A stretch of DNA of 64,000 nt from Membranipora membranacea (taxonomy: Eukaryota > Bryozoa > Gymnolaemata > Cheilostomatida > Membraniporidae): the NCBI GenBank assembly GCA_914767715.1, contig OU612070.1:2495501-2559500 (forward strand), written 5' to 3'. A program made the translations under genes and the position numbers. Under the pieces are notes generated by a model. It saw only the letters and a list, made by a program, of their open reading frames with translations. It was not told the DNA's origin and ran no database searches. Of this stretch, positions 23,793 through 34,812 are shown one piece after another; the first letter of the stretch is position 1; each line of letters starts with the position of its first letter.

Positions 23793-24049
23793 TAATGGTC
23801 AAAACACACTTAGAGGTTGCAACCTCAGGGGTTTGCACAACATCACCATTGTCAACATATGTTGACAGCAGCCTCAGTTGATCCTCAGAGGTTTGATCAG
23901 CGGTTGCAACCTCATAGTGCAGAGCGGTTTGCATGACGTCACATTACTAACATATAAGCCTCAGCTGATCCTCAGAGGATTAATGTGTATATAAAAACTC
24001 ATTGAGGATCCGCTGAGGTTGCAACCTCTCAAGTGTGTTTAGACCATTA
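23793..24049. mobile_element. Palindromic MITE with TA-type ends
   Basis: Terminal repeats of about 35 bp start TAATGGTC at 23793 and end GACCATTA at 24049. Each arm contains the perfect 14-base palindrome GAGGTTGCAACCTC, and internal segments (TGATCCTCAGAGG) also repeat. The TA at each end fits a mariner-like duplication. It is too short for a coding element. Confidence 0.65.
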
Positions 24050-24059
24050 GTTGTGGAAG

Positions 24060-24175
24060 ATCGCAAGTTTGTGTTGTAATAGGAGTGCATTGGAGGTCTT
24101 GGGGATAATCCCGCTTCAGTCTATGGGCTCAATTGCCACCCCAGGTGTGCTCCAATCTGCCTGCAAATGATATTC
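24060..24175 (+). repeat. SINE family B tail relic
   Basis: CCCAGGTGTGCTCCAATCTG, then CCTGCAAATGA, matches the body of the SINE copies near 7500 and 32780. The tRNA-like head is too decayed to place. Confidence 0.4.
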
Positions 24176-24708
24176 ACAAGCTGATTTCAAATATTATTGG
24201 AATTTTGTACAGCCAAATAAATCATGGCCACTTGGTCTTTGGAAAAACACGAAATATCAATCAATTTGTATTGTTTTAATAAGCTATGATAATAAAACAT
24301 TGCATAGTTTACTGAGTATGTAAGCATGCATGCATTCATATGTCCACATGAATTTATATATGCTAAGTTTGTACAGGAACTGTTAGTTGGTGTTTGAGTC
24401 ATGTACTTGCTACTGTGTAAGTTCTGTATTTAAAAAAAAAAATGTTTACACTTTATTAGCTGTTCAGTGCTTAAGGCCAATGAGAACATGCGTATATATT
24501 ACATATTTAAGGTCCACTCTAGGCATCTAACATCTACAAGCACAGATTGATTACTATAACTGAGATGAATGAAAGAGTGACAACATATATACCATCTCAT
24601 GCATCCAGCATACAATCACCTTCCCCCATATTAAACCTTTAGCAAGATAAGGCAAATTATGATAAAGATACACAAGTACGAAACAAAACAGATAAAAAGT
24701 AAAGCACG
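24176..24708. other. Intergenic, nothing recognised
   Basis: AT-rich sequence with short open frames only; I see no gene or element ends. Confidence 0.4.
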
Positions 24709-25504
24709 ATGTATAACATAGGCGTATTTAACTATCTCGAACTCTCGAATGTTAGAGGCAAGGATGGTTAGAGTGTTGGGAAAAATGTTCCACCCTCGAA
24801 TCAAGTAATGAGGAATTGTCTTCTTTTTCTGTTATTATTATTAGTTGTCCTCTCTTTATCACTGGACATAAAAGTAAAATTTTGATATGAAACCAGTAGA
24901 CTTTTTGTTGTCTATTGACATTCCAAGGTCATCTTAATTAATACTTTGAGATGCAACGAAGTTACAGGAAAATACAGATAGAGCAAATCTTTTCTCCCTA
25001 AAAACTTCCTCATGCTACCCAAATCTCTGGAGTATTGCTCTGTATATATTGTTACCCAGAAAGTCCCTTGACTTTTATCCCTCCAATCCTCTCATCAATA
25101 AGCATATTTAGCAACAAAGCAAAGCAAGCACACCTGTCTGTTTTTGTTTTTTTTTCATCATCATCATCATGATCATCATTTCATTATTGATGATGATGGT
25201 TGGTGGTTGATTGATTGCTTGTTGTTGATTCATTGATTTTATTGTTGTGTTGATTGATTGAGACTGTCAACAGAATCCCACAGAACCACCACTTGGCCAT
25301 CATAGTCATAGCTATCAATCATGGTCACAACAAGTCACTTACTTACCATTGGAGTTTGTCTGGTTATGTTAATATTCTCTACTCTAACAATTTGTTAGAG
25401 ACTCTAACAAATTTGTTAGAGTCTCTAACAGATGCTTGTCTCCTGAAAAAAATTTTTTTGTTAGAGAGTTGACCAGACAGATTAAATACGCCTATGATGT
25501 ATAA
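24709..25504. mobile_element. CATAG-ended element with 8-bp target duplication
   Basis: ATGTATAA is repeated at 24709-24716 and 25497-25504. Between them, 24717 starts CATAGGCGTATTTAA and 25496 ends TTAAATACGCCTATG, a perfect 15-bp terminal repeat, followed inward by AACTCTC-like repeats. The 780-bp interior has TCA/TGA microsatellite sequence near 25157-25200 and a 38-base palindrome at 25393-25430. No transposase frame is present. Confidence 0.75.
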
Positions 25505-25808
25505 ACATGCTTGATGAAAATAGTATACTAAAACAACAAAACCATACTAGTTTAATCCTATTCAAGTAATAATAATGATTGTGTTATAGATTGAATATCA
25601 TTTAATATCTTTCTCATCTTCAGGATACATCATACTTTCAGAGGTTGTGTAAGTCCCTCCAGCCTCCCAAGGCGCAGGCCCTCTCAGCCTGTTGTCTGAC
25701 GCCCTCTGGGTCAGACTGGTCACCGTCACTTAGTAGAGAACATAATTTCATGGTTGATATTTAGCTGGCGTCTTTGTTTGTCTGGATCTCTGCCATACTG
25801 CTTTAGAC

Positions 25809-26427
25809 TTAGTATTGACTTCTGAGATTAAGAGCTGCTTTAGCTGTCGTACTTCCTGCTGATGTACTTGCTGCTGGTGTACATTCTGAGGATTTACTTG
25901 CTGCTGGTGTACTAAACACTGGAGTACCTTCTGCTTGTGTACTTTCTGCTAATGACTGAGCTCCCTCTTTGGTCTGGTCCGATTCAGGCTCAGCTATAGG
26001 ACGCAGGTTTGCACGATTTCTTCTTACAGCCTTATCTGTACTGCTGTTTGAAACTAGGTAAGACCGATCCGACAGCTGCTCTACCACTCTTCCCTGTTGC
26101 CACTTATACTTTTGAGAAGCAAAGTCTCGCAGCAGCAGTATTGCGATACTCCAAAAGAGCTAAGTAGGTATCATCAGCTCTTTTCATCAGCCTCTTGATT
26201 ATTTTACTGCTACTTCTGCCTTGCCATTGGACTGCTGGTGCCCAGGAGATGAGACTGTATGTTTGAATCCCCACTCCCCACTGAATTTTGCAAATTCAGC
26301 TGATACAAACTGCGGTCCGTTGTCTGAGTGTAGTTGATGAGGTATTCCATACCTCGCAAAAGCTTTTTTGCAGATTTTGATAGCTGATCTTGACTGCATA
26401 TCAGATAGAGGCCCAAAGAAAATCTGA
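25809..26427 (-). pseudogene. Gypsy integrase core and C-terminal part
   Basis: The minus strand reads PLSDMQSRSAIKICKKAF, then HSDNGPQFVSAEF and HQQSNGKAE. These are the second Asp region and the Glu region of a retroviral-type DDE integrase. A Ser/Thr/Ala-rich tail follows at 25809-26087 and includes RSYLVSNSSTDKAVRRNRAN, as in Gypsy integrase C-termini. The first catalytic Asp region is absent at the insertion junction. Confidence 0.8.
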
Positions 26428-28672
26428 GTAGTAGTCATAGAGTTATTATATACTCTAGAGTGGACAATGCAGTGCTAAAAACGTCCTACTTAATTATTGC
26501 GAAATCCATGACACAACGCATTCTGGTTGTGCATGGCTAGTGCCTGTATCATGTGGATCACTTGCATGAAGTTTCACTCGCAGCCAGAGGAAAATGTTTC
26601 TATTTTTTCCCATAAAAATAAATGCCAAAATCTATCGGATAGTGCCATTTTTATCAGAGAATTTCACATTTAACACCATTTATATTACCTGCAGGTGTTC
26701 TCTCTTCCAGTCAGTATGAGAATTTTCTTATTCCCCCATTAAAATAAGTCAAATATCAACCGCAAACACATGAGCTAAACCGCAAGGACAGGACTAGCTC
26801 GTTTCTGCCACTTTCCACTGTGTCCTGTCTGTTGCACACTCAGTCGGTTTATTTTATCTGTTCAGTTCCAGCTACTGACGATGATTAGTGATAACATGTG
26901 GTACAAGTAGCCTGTGGAAAAACAATTGGAGAGGAAAAAGCTTGCTGCTTGCCTTTATCGCCTTTAGAGCATTTTAGCAATATATTTGTAAACTTTTCAT
27001 GTCACACTATAAGACGACTTGCAAGTGGTTTCTTTAGCAGTAAGGGGATAAAAAGATTTGTGTTAGCCCCTTAAAACACCAAAATGTCAACCGCCAACAC
27101 ATCATCGCGATAAAATCACAATACTAGGCTAGCCGGTTTTTGCCCCTGCCACTTGCCTGCCAGTTTAACTGTGTCCTGTATCTCTAACTGAAAAACCTGA
27201 GATGGTTAGGCCATGTGCAAAGCATGGAGAATGACCGGCTACCTAGACAGCTGCGGTACTCACAGTTATGTGAAGGAAAAAGAAACCAAGGGCGACCAAG
27301 ACTCAGATTCAAAGATGTGGTGAAAAGAAACATGAAACATCAATAGATCAACCTGAAATCCTGGCAGACCACGGCAGGCAACAGAGCTGCATGAAGATCT
27401 GTTATCAAACCAAAACCAAAACCATGAGATAGTCCTAGTCATATCGACTGACTGCAAGAGAGAGAGAGAGAGAGAGTATCTCTAACTAAAATGTTATACA
27501 CTCAGTGAGTTCATTTTATCTGCCCAGTATTATGACTTCCAATTATACAAGGCGTGCAAGTAACCCGTGGTTCAAAAATTTTCTGCCCATAGATCTCGGG
27601 TTTTTTTGTTTGGCCATGTCGTTTAAAGTTTTAATTCCCTCTCCGGGATGGCCACTCGATTTTTTATTGCCGAAACTATTCAAGCCAACACATCAAAAAA
27701 TGCATAAACTCTTCTGCTGAGTCGCTGAATATCAAGAAAACGTCGAATGGACAACTCAAGATACATACTTATCAAAATTGATTATAATCTGAAAATGGCA
27801 GTCAGTTATCAGTTGCAACACATTATTGAGAAAACATCATCATATTTCATCTTTGCAACACCAATCTTCAGTTGAGATTAGTACAGAGGGCGTAATTAGA
27901 GGCTTTAATAATATTTCATCTTTAGGTACATATATTAGTATACAATGTGAATCAAAATCTTTTAACCAATGATACGTTATCATTGGTCCGAATCTTTCTA
28001 TTTGCACTCACCTCTGCAATCTACCAACTTTTAGAAAATTTTGCCAACAAGACAGATAATTAACATGGTTATGTTAGTGCTGAGAAAGCCGATATAATTT
28101 TGCTCTCTCACCGATGTGACATATTTACAGATATTTCAGATTTCTCACCATTTTCAAACTAAGAGATAATTTGGTTCAGGGGGGGATGGGTATGATGTAA
28201 TTCTATTTGATGGTTGTTTAGTTGTAAATGTAAACATCAACATCATATACACTATTTTTACACCTCCGATCACTCTACACAGTCTACTTGTACCGCTTTT
28301 AAGCAAAAATCAAATGAGCTAAGTCAGGTAATTTCTATTTCATCACAATGATGTGTTTGCGGTTGAGATTTTGGCTTATTTTAATTGGAAAACATTGAAA
28401 CCACTGGCAGCTGTGAATATACCTGCAAGTGATCCACATAGTGTAACACTAAAAAATTTCTGAAAAAAAAAGTTATAAGCGCTCTAAAAATCTAAATTTC
28501 CATGCGCGTTACGTATATTCTCAATGATAAGTTATATGATGCAGGCATTAGCCATGCACAACCAGATTGCGTTGCGTCATGGATTTCCCAATGATTAAGT
28601 AGGACAAAAACTGATGCTATTTTTGTACACATTGTCCACTCTAGAGTATTATCATAACTCTATGGTAGTAGT
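26428..28672. mobile_element. CATAG-ended 2.2-kb element inserted in the Gypsy integrase
   Basis: GTAGTAGT is duplicated at 26428-26435 and 28665-28672. The element between (26436-28664) has inverted ends of about 35 bp starting CATAGAGTTAT and sharing ACTCTAGAGTGGACAATG. Sub-terminal parts also pair (for example around 26515 and 28560, and 26760 and 28355). No transposase is visible, so it is non-autonomous. The 8-bp duplication fits a hAT-like mechanism. Confidence 0.8.
27178..27487 (+). mobile_element. 5'-truncated LINE 3' end with 12-bp target duplication
   Basis: GTATCTCTAACT occurs at 27178-27189 and 27476-27487. The insert (27190-27475) encodes LRWLGHVQSMENDRLP and GRPRLRFKDVVKRNMK, the typical C-terminal end of many LINE polymerases, then stops, and ends in a (GA)n tail at 27457-27475. 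Truncation, simple-repeat tail and target duplication fit target-primed reverse transcription. Confidence 0.8.
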
Positions 28673-29171
28673 GAGTATATCCATCCCAATTTTACTCCAG
28701 GGGACATCAGGTATGTCATGGCTTTGAAGTGACTCATGCTGCTGCAGCTGCTGCAGTCTAGAGCACAGGTTACACAGTTTTCAGTCTTCATCCGGTAATC
28801 CTCTGCATTTGCGGCAAGAATACTGCTCCACGTGCTCTCCTGACGGTAGCTGCAGTACCTTGATGGTTAGTGTGAAGCTTGTTAAATATCTCAGCTCTAC
28901 CTGTTATTGGTAAGACTAGTCTGGCACCTTTATAGATGATGCCATCAAGCACTGCCAGTTTATCCTTGTAGGAGTAGTAGGGTTTGAAATCCTCTGAAAT
29001 TTGCCTTATCTTTCCAGGCCATCCTGTGGTTATCAGAGTTTGTAGCTGAATCATCACCAGATCTTCACTTGTATATCGTTGAATCCTTTTATATGTAACT
29101 TCTGATACTGGCAGGTCTTTTTTTAGTCTGCTAGTGGTCAGGTCCGACATGAAGGATCTCAACTGGTTCAC
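28673..29171 (-). pseudogene. Gypsy integrase N-terminal zinc-binding part
   Basis: The minus strand contains YKDKLAVLDGIIYKGARLVL and KLHTNHQGTAATVRRARGAV, typical of the region at the start of Gypsy integrases. It continues to SHDIPDVPWSKIGMDIL in another frame next to the 8-bp duplication, so there is a frameshift near 28790. Confidence 0.75.
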
Positions 29172-29389
29172 TGTGAATATTCGTTCTGTAGTATCCTAGC
29201 CTGTGGGTCACCAACAAGAGCTCTGGACAGCATATCTGCTGTAACTTGTTCAGTGCCAGGTCGGTAATATACCTTCATTGGGTATCTCTGTAGTGCCAAC
29301 AACATTGATTGAAGGCGTTTTGGTGCTTTATTGAGAGGTTTCCGAAATATTGGCGGTGATCAGTATGAATTGTTACATCTGGGTAACTG

Positions 29390-29871
29390 TTACAACTCGA
29401 TAGGTGCGTAGTTCCTTTCACTGTCTGTCAAACTTTGTGAACAATAGCTCACAGGTTGTCCCTCTTGTAGAAGTACCGCGCCGAGTCCTTCTGTGCTTGC
29501 ATCAGTTTGTACAACTACTGTTTGGTTGACATTGAAGTACTTTAGTGAAGATGTTTTGGTGATGAGTCTCTTTTTCTCATCAAAAGCTCTCTTTTGGTCC
29601 TCTCCCCAAACAAAGTCATCTTCACCAACACCAATCAACCTTCTTGGGGTTCACACTCCGCTGAGCAGTTAGGTATGAACTTGGCTAGATAGTTGACATG
29701 ACCGAGGAACCTCTGTATCCCCTCACCGTTGAAAGGTGGTTTCATCTGTGTGATTGCTTGTGTTTTACCAGGATCTGGTTTGTCTTCCTCTTTAGTAATA
29801 AAATGGCCAATAATGGCAGTTCCTCCAGAAGAAATTTGCATTTCTCCTTGTTTAGCCTGAGGTTTACTCAT
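29390..29871 (-). pseudogene. Gypsy RT connection and RNase H part
   Basis: The minus strand reads GIQRFLGHVNYLAKFIP, then RAFDEKKRLITKTSSLKYF and VVVQTDASTEGLGAVLLQEG, ending near SERNYAPIEL. The VQTDAS segment is the first RNase H aspartate region. Two overlapping frames show a shift near 29636. Confidence 0.8.
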
Positions 29872-30705
29872 CGGGCTCTAGTAAGCAGTCTCTCTAGCTT
29901 CTGATTGTGATCTTGCACTGCCTCTGCATGGCTGTCACCTTTCCCGAAATTTAGAATATCATCAGCCACTACAGTTACTCCTTGTAGACCACTCAGTGCA
30001 TCAGAAAGCCTCTGAAACTCCTCAGGACTAGATGACAAGCCAAAGGGCATTCTCAACTATTGATATTTTCTGAACGTCGTCCAGAATGTGGTAAGGTCAC
30101 TTGACTTTTCACTTAGTTTCATTTTTGAGAAACCATCCTTTGCATCACATAAAAAGAATACTTTAGCGCCATCCAAAGTAGGCATTGGGAAGTGATTTCT
30201 CTGTATCACTTTGTTCAGACTAGTCGGGTCCAAACATACTCATAGTGTCCCATTTGGTTTTTCACTGCTACATGGTTGTTTATCCATTCAGTTGGATAAT
30301 CTACAGGACTCAGGATGCCCTTCTTGCTGTATGTCTCCAATTTCTCTTTTAGATCCGTGACCATTAGTGAGAGTGGTGTTTTTCTGTTATGACTTTGTCT
30401 GGGTACTGCATCACCATCTATTTCAATGTAATATTCACCAGGCAGACATCCAATACCCTCAAAGACCTCCAGGTAGCTTCCAAGAATGTCATCTAGGATG
30501 GCACTGCTTACTAAATTGACCCACTCCTCCCTGATAGTTATCAATCCAAGTTGATGAGAGGCATCGCCTGACAGAAGGCTGTGATTGCGAGTCTTGTGAA
30601 CTAGGAAGTACAGCTTTTTTCCCGACACCTCCAGCTCACAACCTCCCGGTGCTCGAGTAATTATTGATGTTTCAGGACGGCATATTTTTCTTAATTTGTG
30701 TTGAT
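29868..30705 (-). pseudogene. Gypsy reverse transcriptase part
   Basis: The minus strand shows RAPGGCELEVSGKKLYFLVH, then KKGILSPVDYPTEWINNHVA, FFLCDAKDGFSKMKL (motif A Asp), LRMPFGLSSSPEEFQ (motif B) and GVTVVADDILNFG. The last replaces the usual YVDD or YADD box with VADD. Stops between 30056 and 30215 confirm decay. Confidence 0.8.
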
Positions 30706-31428
30706 GGAAAAGTAATTTATCATGACCTGAGTTATTTAGCTTATGCTTAGGTTTACCATTTATTATTGAATTAATTTACTGTTAGTCATGCCATTGAATA
30801 GCCTTCGTGGTAGCTCTAACTAAACAATATACTTGTATAGCTATCAACTGTGTAGCATTAGCTTTTTTCTAAAATTCAGTTTTCAATGCCCTGTCTGGCC
30901 TGGCTGTGTGTCAAAGCTCAAGATTAGGCTCGTCTTTAGCCTTGAGAGCTCGTATTTAAATCCTAAAATGTAAAACTTATACAAACTTATTATCAGCTGG
31001 ATTGAGTAACCAACCAATGACTAATGAATTTGAAATCCACGCTGCACTATATTTCAAGACTGAAATCAGGAATTAATAGTGAGTATTTTGAATTGTATAT
31101 TTTGTATTCTTGTCATCTAGTAAATTTAATTGATGAGATGAATGACCAAGGAATTGTTTTTCGAATTATTAATTGTTTCCACTGGCACTTGGATTAAACT
31201 GCAATGATTGACGTTGAATTGTGTATTTTTGTTTGATTAGTTTTTACATCGACCATTATGTTTATTACTGTATAATTTGTATTCAGCTGTAGGAGGAAAG
31301 GTGTATTTGTAAATGGAACACCAGCTGAAGTTAAACCCGCTTTCTGTGGCGATGTTACATGTTGTATAGGATCGATGTTTTGTAAGTTCAATAAGTAATG
31401 TTTGTTTTTTGTGATGTTAAATGTCAGT
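30706..31428. other. Unassigned segment inside the Gypsy relic
   Basis: This AT-rich stretch lies between Gypsy RT sequence and the TTAA MITE. I see no coding sequence and no clear terminal repeats. It is probably part of the insertion that separates protease from RT. Confidence 0.35.
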
Positions 31429-31813
31429 TTAAAGGGCAACCAAGGTTTCAAACAACTTCTCATTGATGGCCATTGATTAATAGCAGATTGCACCTTCTGC
31501 ATGGGGAAAAAGACAAAATATAATTCGGATGATTATTCAGCCAGAATTCTTGTGAAACATTTCTTCAATCAGGTACTCAAACTCAGCTAAAAGAGAATAC
31601 CACATAGCAGTTTCCTGTTCCTGTTATTATTTGGCCTGTGCTCTATAATTATTACAGCAAAGTCTTGGAACCTCCCATAAACTGAAGTGTTACCCAGCTT
31701 AGAGTCAGCAACTACTTTGAGTTTTGCATCGCGTAACGCACAAAGCTGATGCTGACCAGCACATTATTTGCTACCCATTAATTCATTGCTGCGAAACCTT
31801 GGTAGCCCTTTAA
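31429..31813. mobile_element. Complete TTAA MITE
   Basis: TTAA is at 31429-31432 and 31810-31813. The element 31433-31809 has inverted ends AGGGCAACCAAGGTTTC and, from the right, AGGGCTACCAAGGTTTC. Related copies are at 23217 (partial) and 60660-62132. TTAA duplications are characteristic of piggyBac-type transposition, though the AGGGC ends are not its usual CCCT. Confidence 0.75.
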
Positions 31814-31879
31814 ATCATAGTTGTATTGCAAACATAAATTTGTCTTTATTGTCACAATTGTTACTGTATGATCATTGTC

Positions 31880-33791
31880 ATAAATGTACCGTGTCCCATT
31901 TCTGTCATGCCATTTTTTGGAAGATTAGGAAGAGGGTGCCTAGAAATTAAATGCGTTTCTTAAATAATCGGGCAGCTTCCTAAAAACTTAGGAGGCTTGG
32001 TAAAGTTAACACGAGGCTGCCTAAAAATATATTGTGCTTCCTAAATAATCGAGCAGCTACCTAGAAACAAAAAAGACTTTGTAAAATTAGCATGTGGCTG
32101 CCTAAAAATATAATGTGTATCTTAAATATCTAAGCTTCTTCCTAAAAACAACAGATACCTTGCAAACTTTCATCGCAGCTTCCTACAAATAATTGATGAT
32201 TCCTAGAATTACCTACCCACTACCTAGTAAATCACGGAAGCTTGCCTAGCAGTAAACCATGGTCTCCCTACAACCATCATTATGCTCCTTACAAAAGTTG
32301 CATGCTTGCCTAAAAATATACAGGCCTTATTAATAATACAAGCTTGATTGAGTTTATAGACAGAACAGACCTGCCATACAATTGTCAACGGGTACAGCTA
32401 AATTCATAGCCTTCCCACACAATACTCAGAGCACTCTAACTAGGAATCAAGACTCTACTTCTCTACTTACTTACTCCTACTCTACTGTGTTCTAGTATGT
32501 ATGTAGCTAGCGCTAACAGTCTTACTTACTTTTAAACAGTGTTTTTGTGAGGAGATAATGGGTTGGAGAAAGATAAAATAATGTGAAAGTTATATGACAT
32601 CTGATTTTTTAATCAACCTACTGATAGCCAGTACTTTTACAGTAAGTTGATTAAATTGATTAAAATCGGATGTCATATCACTCACCCATCCCGAGGCATG
32701 GGCGGCTAAATATTAGTGCCTTAATGGCGAGGCCGCAATATCTGCGCCAATTTTCTCTCAGTTTGCAGGCAGGTTGGAGCACACCTGGGGGCCAACCAAT
32801 CCCCAGTAGAAGATGGACTGCAGTGGGATTCGAACCCATGACCTTCAACACTTGCGTGTTGAAGTCCGGCGCTCTAACCAACTGAGCCACCTCCTACTCC
32901 TAGTAAGTAAATAGATTAACAGTGGGGTCGCTACCACCAGAGTATGGTGCCCCCTACTATCATAAACACTTTCCAACTACTATATATAAATGCGATGTAA
33001 TAATATGAAAATATATAATATAATTCTACTGAGATACTTTTCTTATTATAATGATTTATTATTATTCTATGACTAATAACCTACCTACAAACAAGCTTAT
33101 TGTTTTTTATGCACTGTGCATTTTTGTATAAAAAATATTGTGGGGCTTTGCCGTTCACTTGATTAGTTCATTTATTGATTATGCAAGTGGGTCCGGGCGC
33201 CCATGATTGTTTGCAAGCACCACCACTCCCCAAGTCATCTTTCAGTCAATTTTTGTTTGAAGCGCCAAACATGATTAAATTTACAATAATTATTTATGGC
33301 AGGTCTGTTGTGGCTATAAACTCAATCAAGTGTATATTTTTATTAAGGCATTGATATTCTTAGGCAAGCATGCACCTCTCGTAGGGAGCTTAATGATGAC
33401 TGTAAGGAGACCATGGTTTATTGCTAGGCAAGCCTCTGTGATTTAATAGGTAGTGGGTAGATAATTCTAGGAATCATCATTATTTTGTAGAAAGCTGCAT
33501 TGAAAGTTTGCAAGGTATCTGTTGTTTTTAGGAAGCAGCTTAGATATTTAAGATACACATTATATTTTTAGGCAGCCACATGCTAATTTTACAAAGTCTA
33601 TTTGTTTCTAGGTAGCTGCTCAATTATTTAGGACACAAAATATATTTTAAGGCAGCCACATGTAAACTTTACCAAGCCTCCTAAGGTTTTAGGTAGCTGC
33701 CTGATTATTTAAGAAACACATTAATTTCTAGCCACCTGCTTCCTAATCTTCCAAAACATTGCATGGCGGAAATGGGCCACGGTATAAATGT
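31880..33791. mobile_element. 1.9-kb foldback element with about 470-bp arms and 8-bp target duplication
   Basis: ATAAATGT is duplicated at 31880-31887 and 33784-33791. The element (31888-33783) starts ACCGTGTCCCATTTC and ends GAAATGGGCCACGGT. Arms of about 470 bp pair (31888-32370 with 33298-33783) and consist of diverged subrepeats of about 60 bp built on the words CTTCCTAAAAA and GGCTGCCTAAAAATAT. The centre holds a SINE. No transposase is seen. Confidence 0.8.
32690..32905 (-). repeat. tRNA-derived SINE, best-preserved family B copy
   Basis: On the minus strand GGTGGCTCAGTTGGTTAGAG (A box) is followed by CTTCAACACGC, a paired AAGTGTTGAAG, and GGGTTCGAATCCC (B box). The body GTGTGCTCCAACCTGCCTGC comes next. 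Both promoter boxes match the consensus. It lies in the centre of the 1.9-kb foldback. Confidence 0.7.
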
Positions 33792-33874
33792 CATTAATCT
33801 GTTATAATATTCTGACCTATTAATTTTATATAGCTCACGACGCCTTAAAACAATAAAATCTGTCTGTTGACATT

Positions 33875-34159
33875 TCATCGTCTAGTCTCTGAATTTAACT
33901 GATCCACCGAAAAAATGGATCCATCAAACTGCTTGAGCTTTGACTGGTTGTTGTCCAAGACTGGTTTCCCGAGGTCAACATAATCTTTGTGGTTGAGAAT
34001 ACCACAGGAAGCACCTGTGTCAATCTGAAACTGCACCTGTCTGTTGCTGTCATTGATACTGGCTCTAATTGCGGACATCAACTTCCTGTTCTTCCTTACC
34101 ACTTGTATGCATAACAGGGAGTCATCTGAGCCATCACTGTCTTCTTCTACCATATTCAC
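33875..34159 (-). pseudogene. Gypsy aspartic protease part
   Basis: The minus-strand frame has VQFQIDTGASCGILNHKDYV, where DTGA is the catalytic triad of retroelement aspartic proteases, then KLKQFDGSIF. It ends soon after, where the large insertion begins. Confidence 0.8.
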
Positions 34160-34174
34160 CTGTTTCTTTGAACG

Positions 34175-34812
34175 ACATAGAGCCTTCCAGTGATTGTATT
34201 TTATGCTGTTATGACACTGCTGCCCGTAGGCAAGGCATTTTCTAGGTGCATGTGATTGACCACAGCTTCAACAGATACCTTTTGACTTTTCTGCCCAAAT
34301 GGACCTTTTTATGATATTTTCCTCTCTGGTCGGATTATTTTTCTTCTCTAAGCTGACATACTGCAACGTCTCTTCCGACTGGATTGCAGCCATGACATTT
34401 CTGGAGTCCTCGGCAATGCGGAATCTCCTATTAGCTTTTTCTAGCCCTTGACCGGTATCTCCTCCACCCTCATCAAATAATTTCCGTCTAAGTCGGTCAT
34501 CATTTATGCCAAGAATCAGAGCTTGAAGCATGAAATCATCATAGATCGTAGCTAACTGACACTCTCGAGCAATCTTGTGAAGTGAGGTTACATATTCATC
34601 AATGCCCATGGTGTATTGTTATGTTGACAGTAGTTGATGCCTCTTGACAACCTTGTTTGTACCACGGTTACAGAATGCATCAAACTTTTCCACAACATCA
34701 GCATATTCATCTTTGGATTTTCCACCCGTGAACGGGAATGATGCGAATATGTCATTCTCTCGAGGGCCGATACGGTTATTGCAATAACCATCATCAGAAG
34801 ATGTTCTCCCTG
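34175..34812 (-). pseudogene. Gypsy gag-like part with zinc knuckle
   Basis: The minus strand has EYADVVEKFDAFCNRG, then EYVTSLHKIARECQL and LILGINDDRLRRKLF, the Gypsy gag capsid pattern, split by a frameshift or stop near 34615. A double CCHC-like knuckle follows near 34175-34275, with a stop after its first Cys and Ser in place of a later Cys. The N-terminal end is cut by the LINE. Confidence 0.7.

Larger units (their letters stand above)
25620..34812 (-). mobile_element. Ty3/Gypsy-type LTR retrotransposon relic with nested insertions
   Basis: Read on the minus strand, the order is gag, zinc knuckle, protease, reverse transcriptase, RNase H and integrase, the Ty3/Gypsy order. Frames are broken by stops and shifts throughout. 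Two insertions split it: 26436-28664, inside integrase, and roughly 30720-33870, between protease and reverse transcriptase. The gag side is cut by a LINE near 34812. No LTR pair was recognised; the left limit near 25620 is approximate. Confidence 0.85.

Noticed and set aside
32810-32890. A functional tRNA gene on the minus strand
   Set aside because: The head is followed by a SINE body shared with copies at 7385 and 56928, so it is a SINE.
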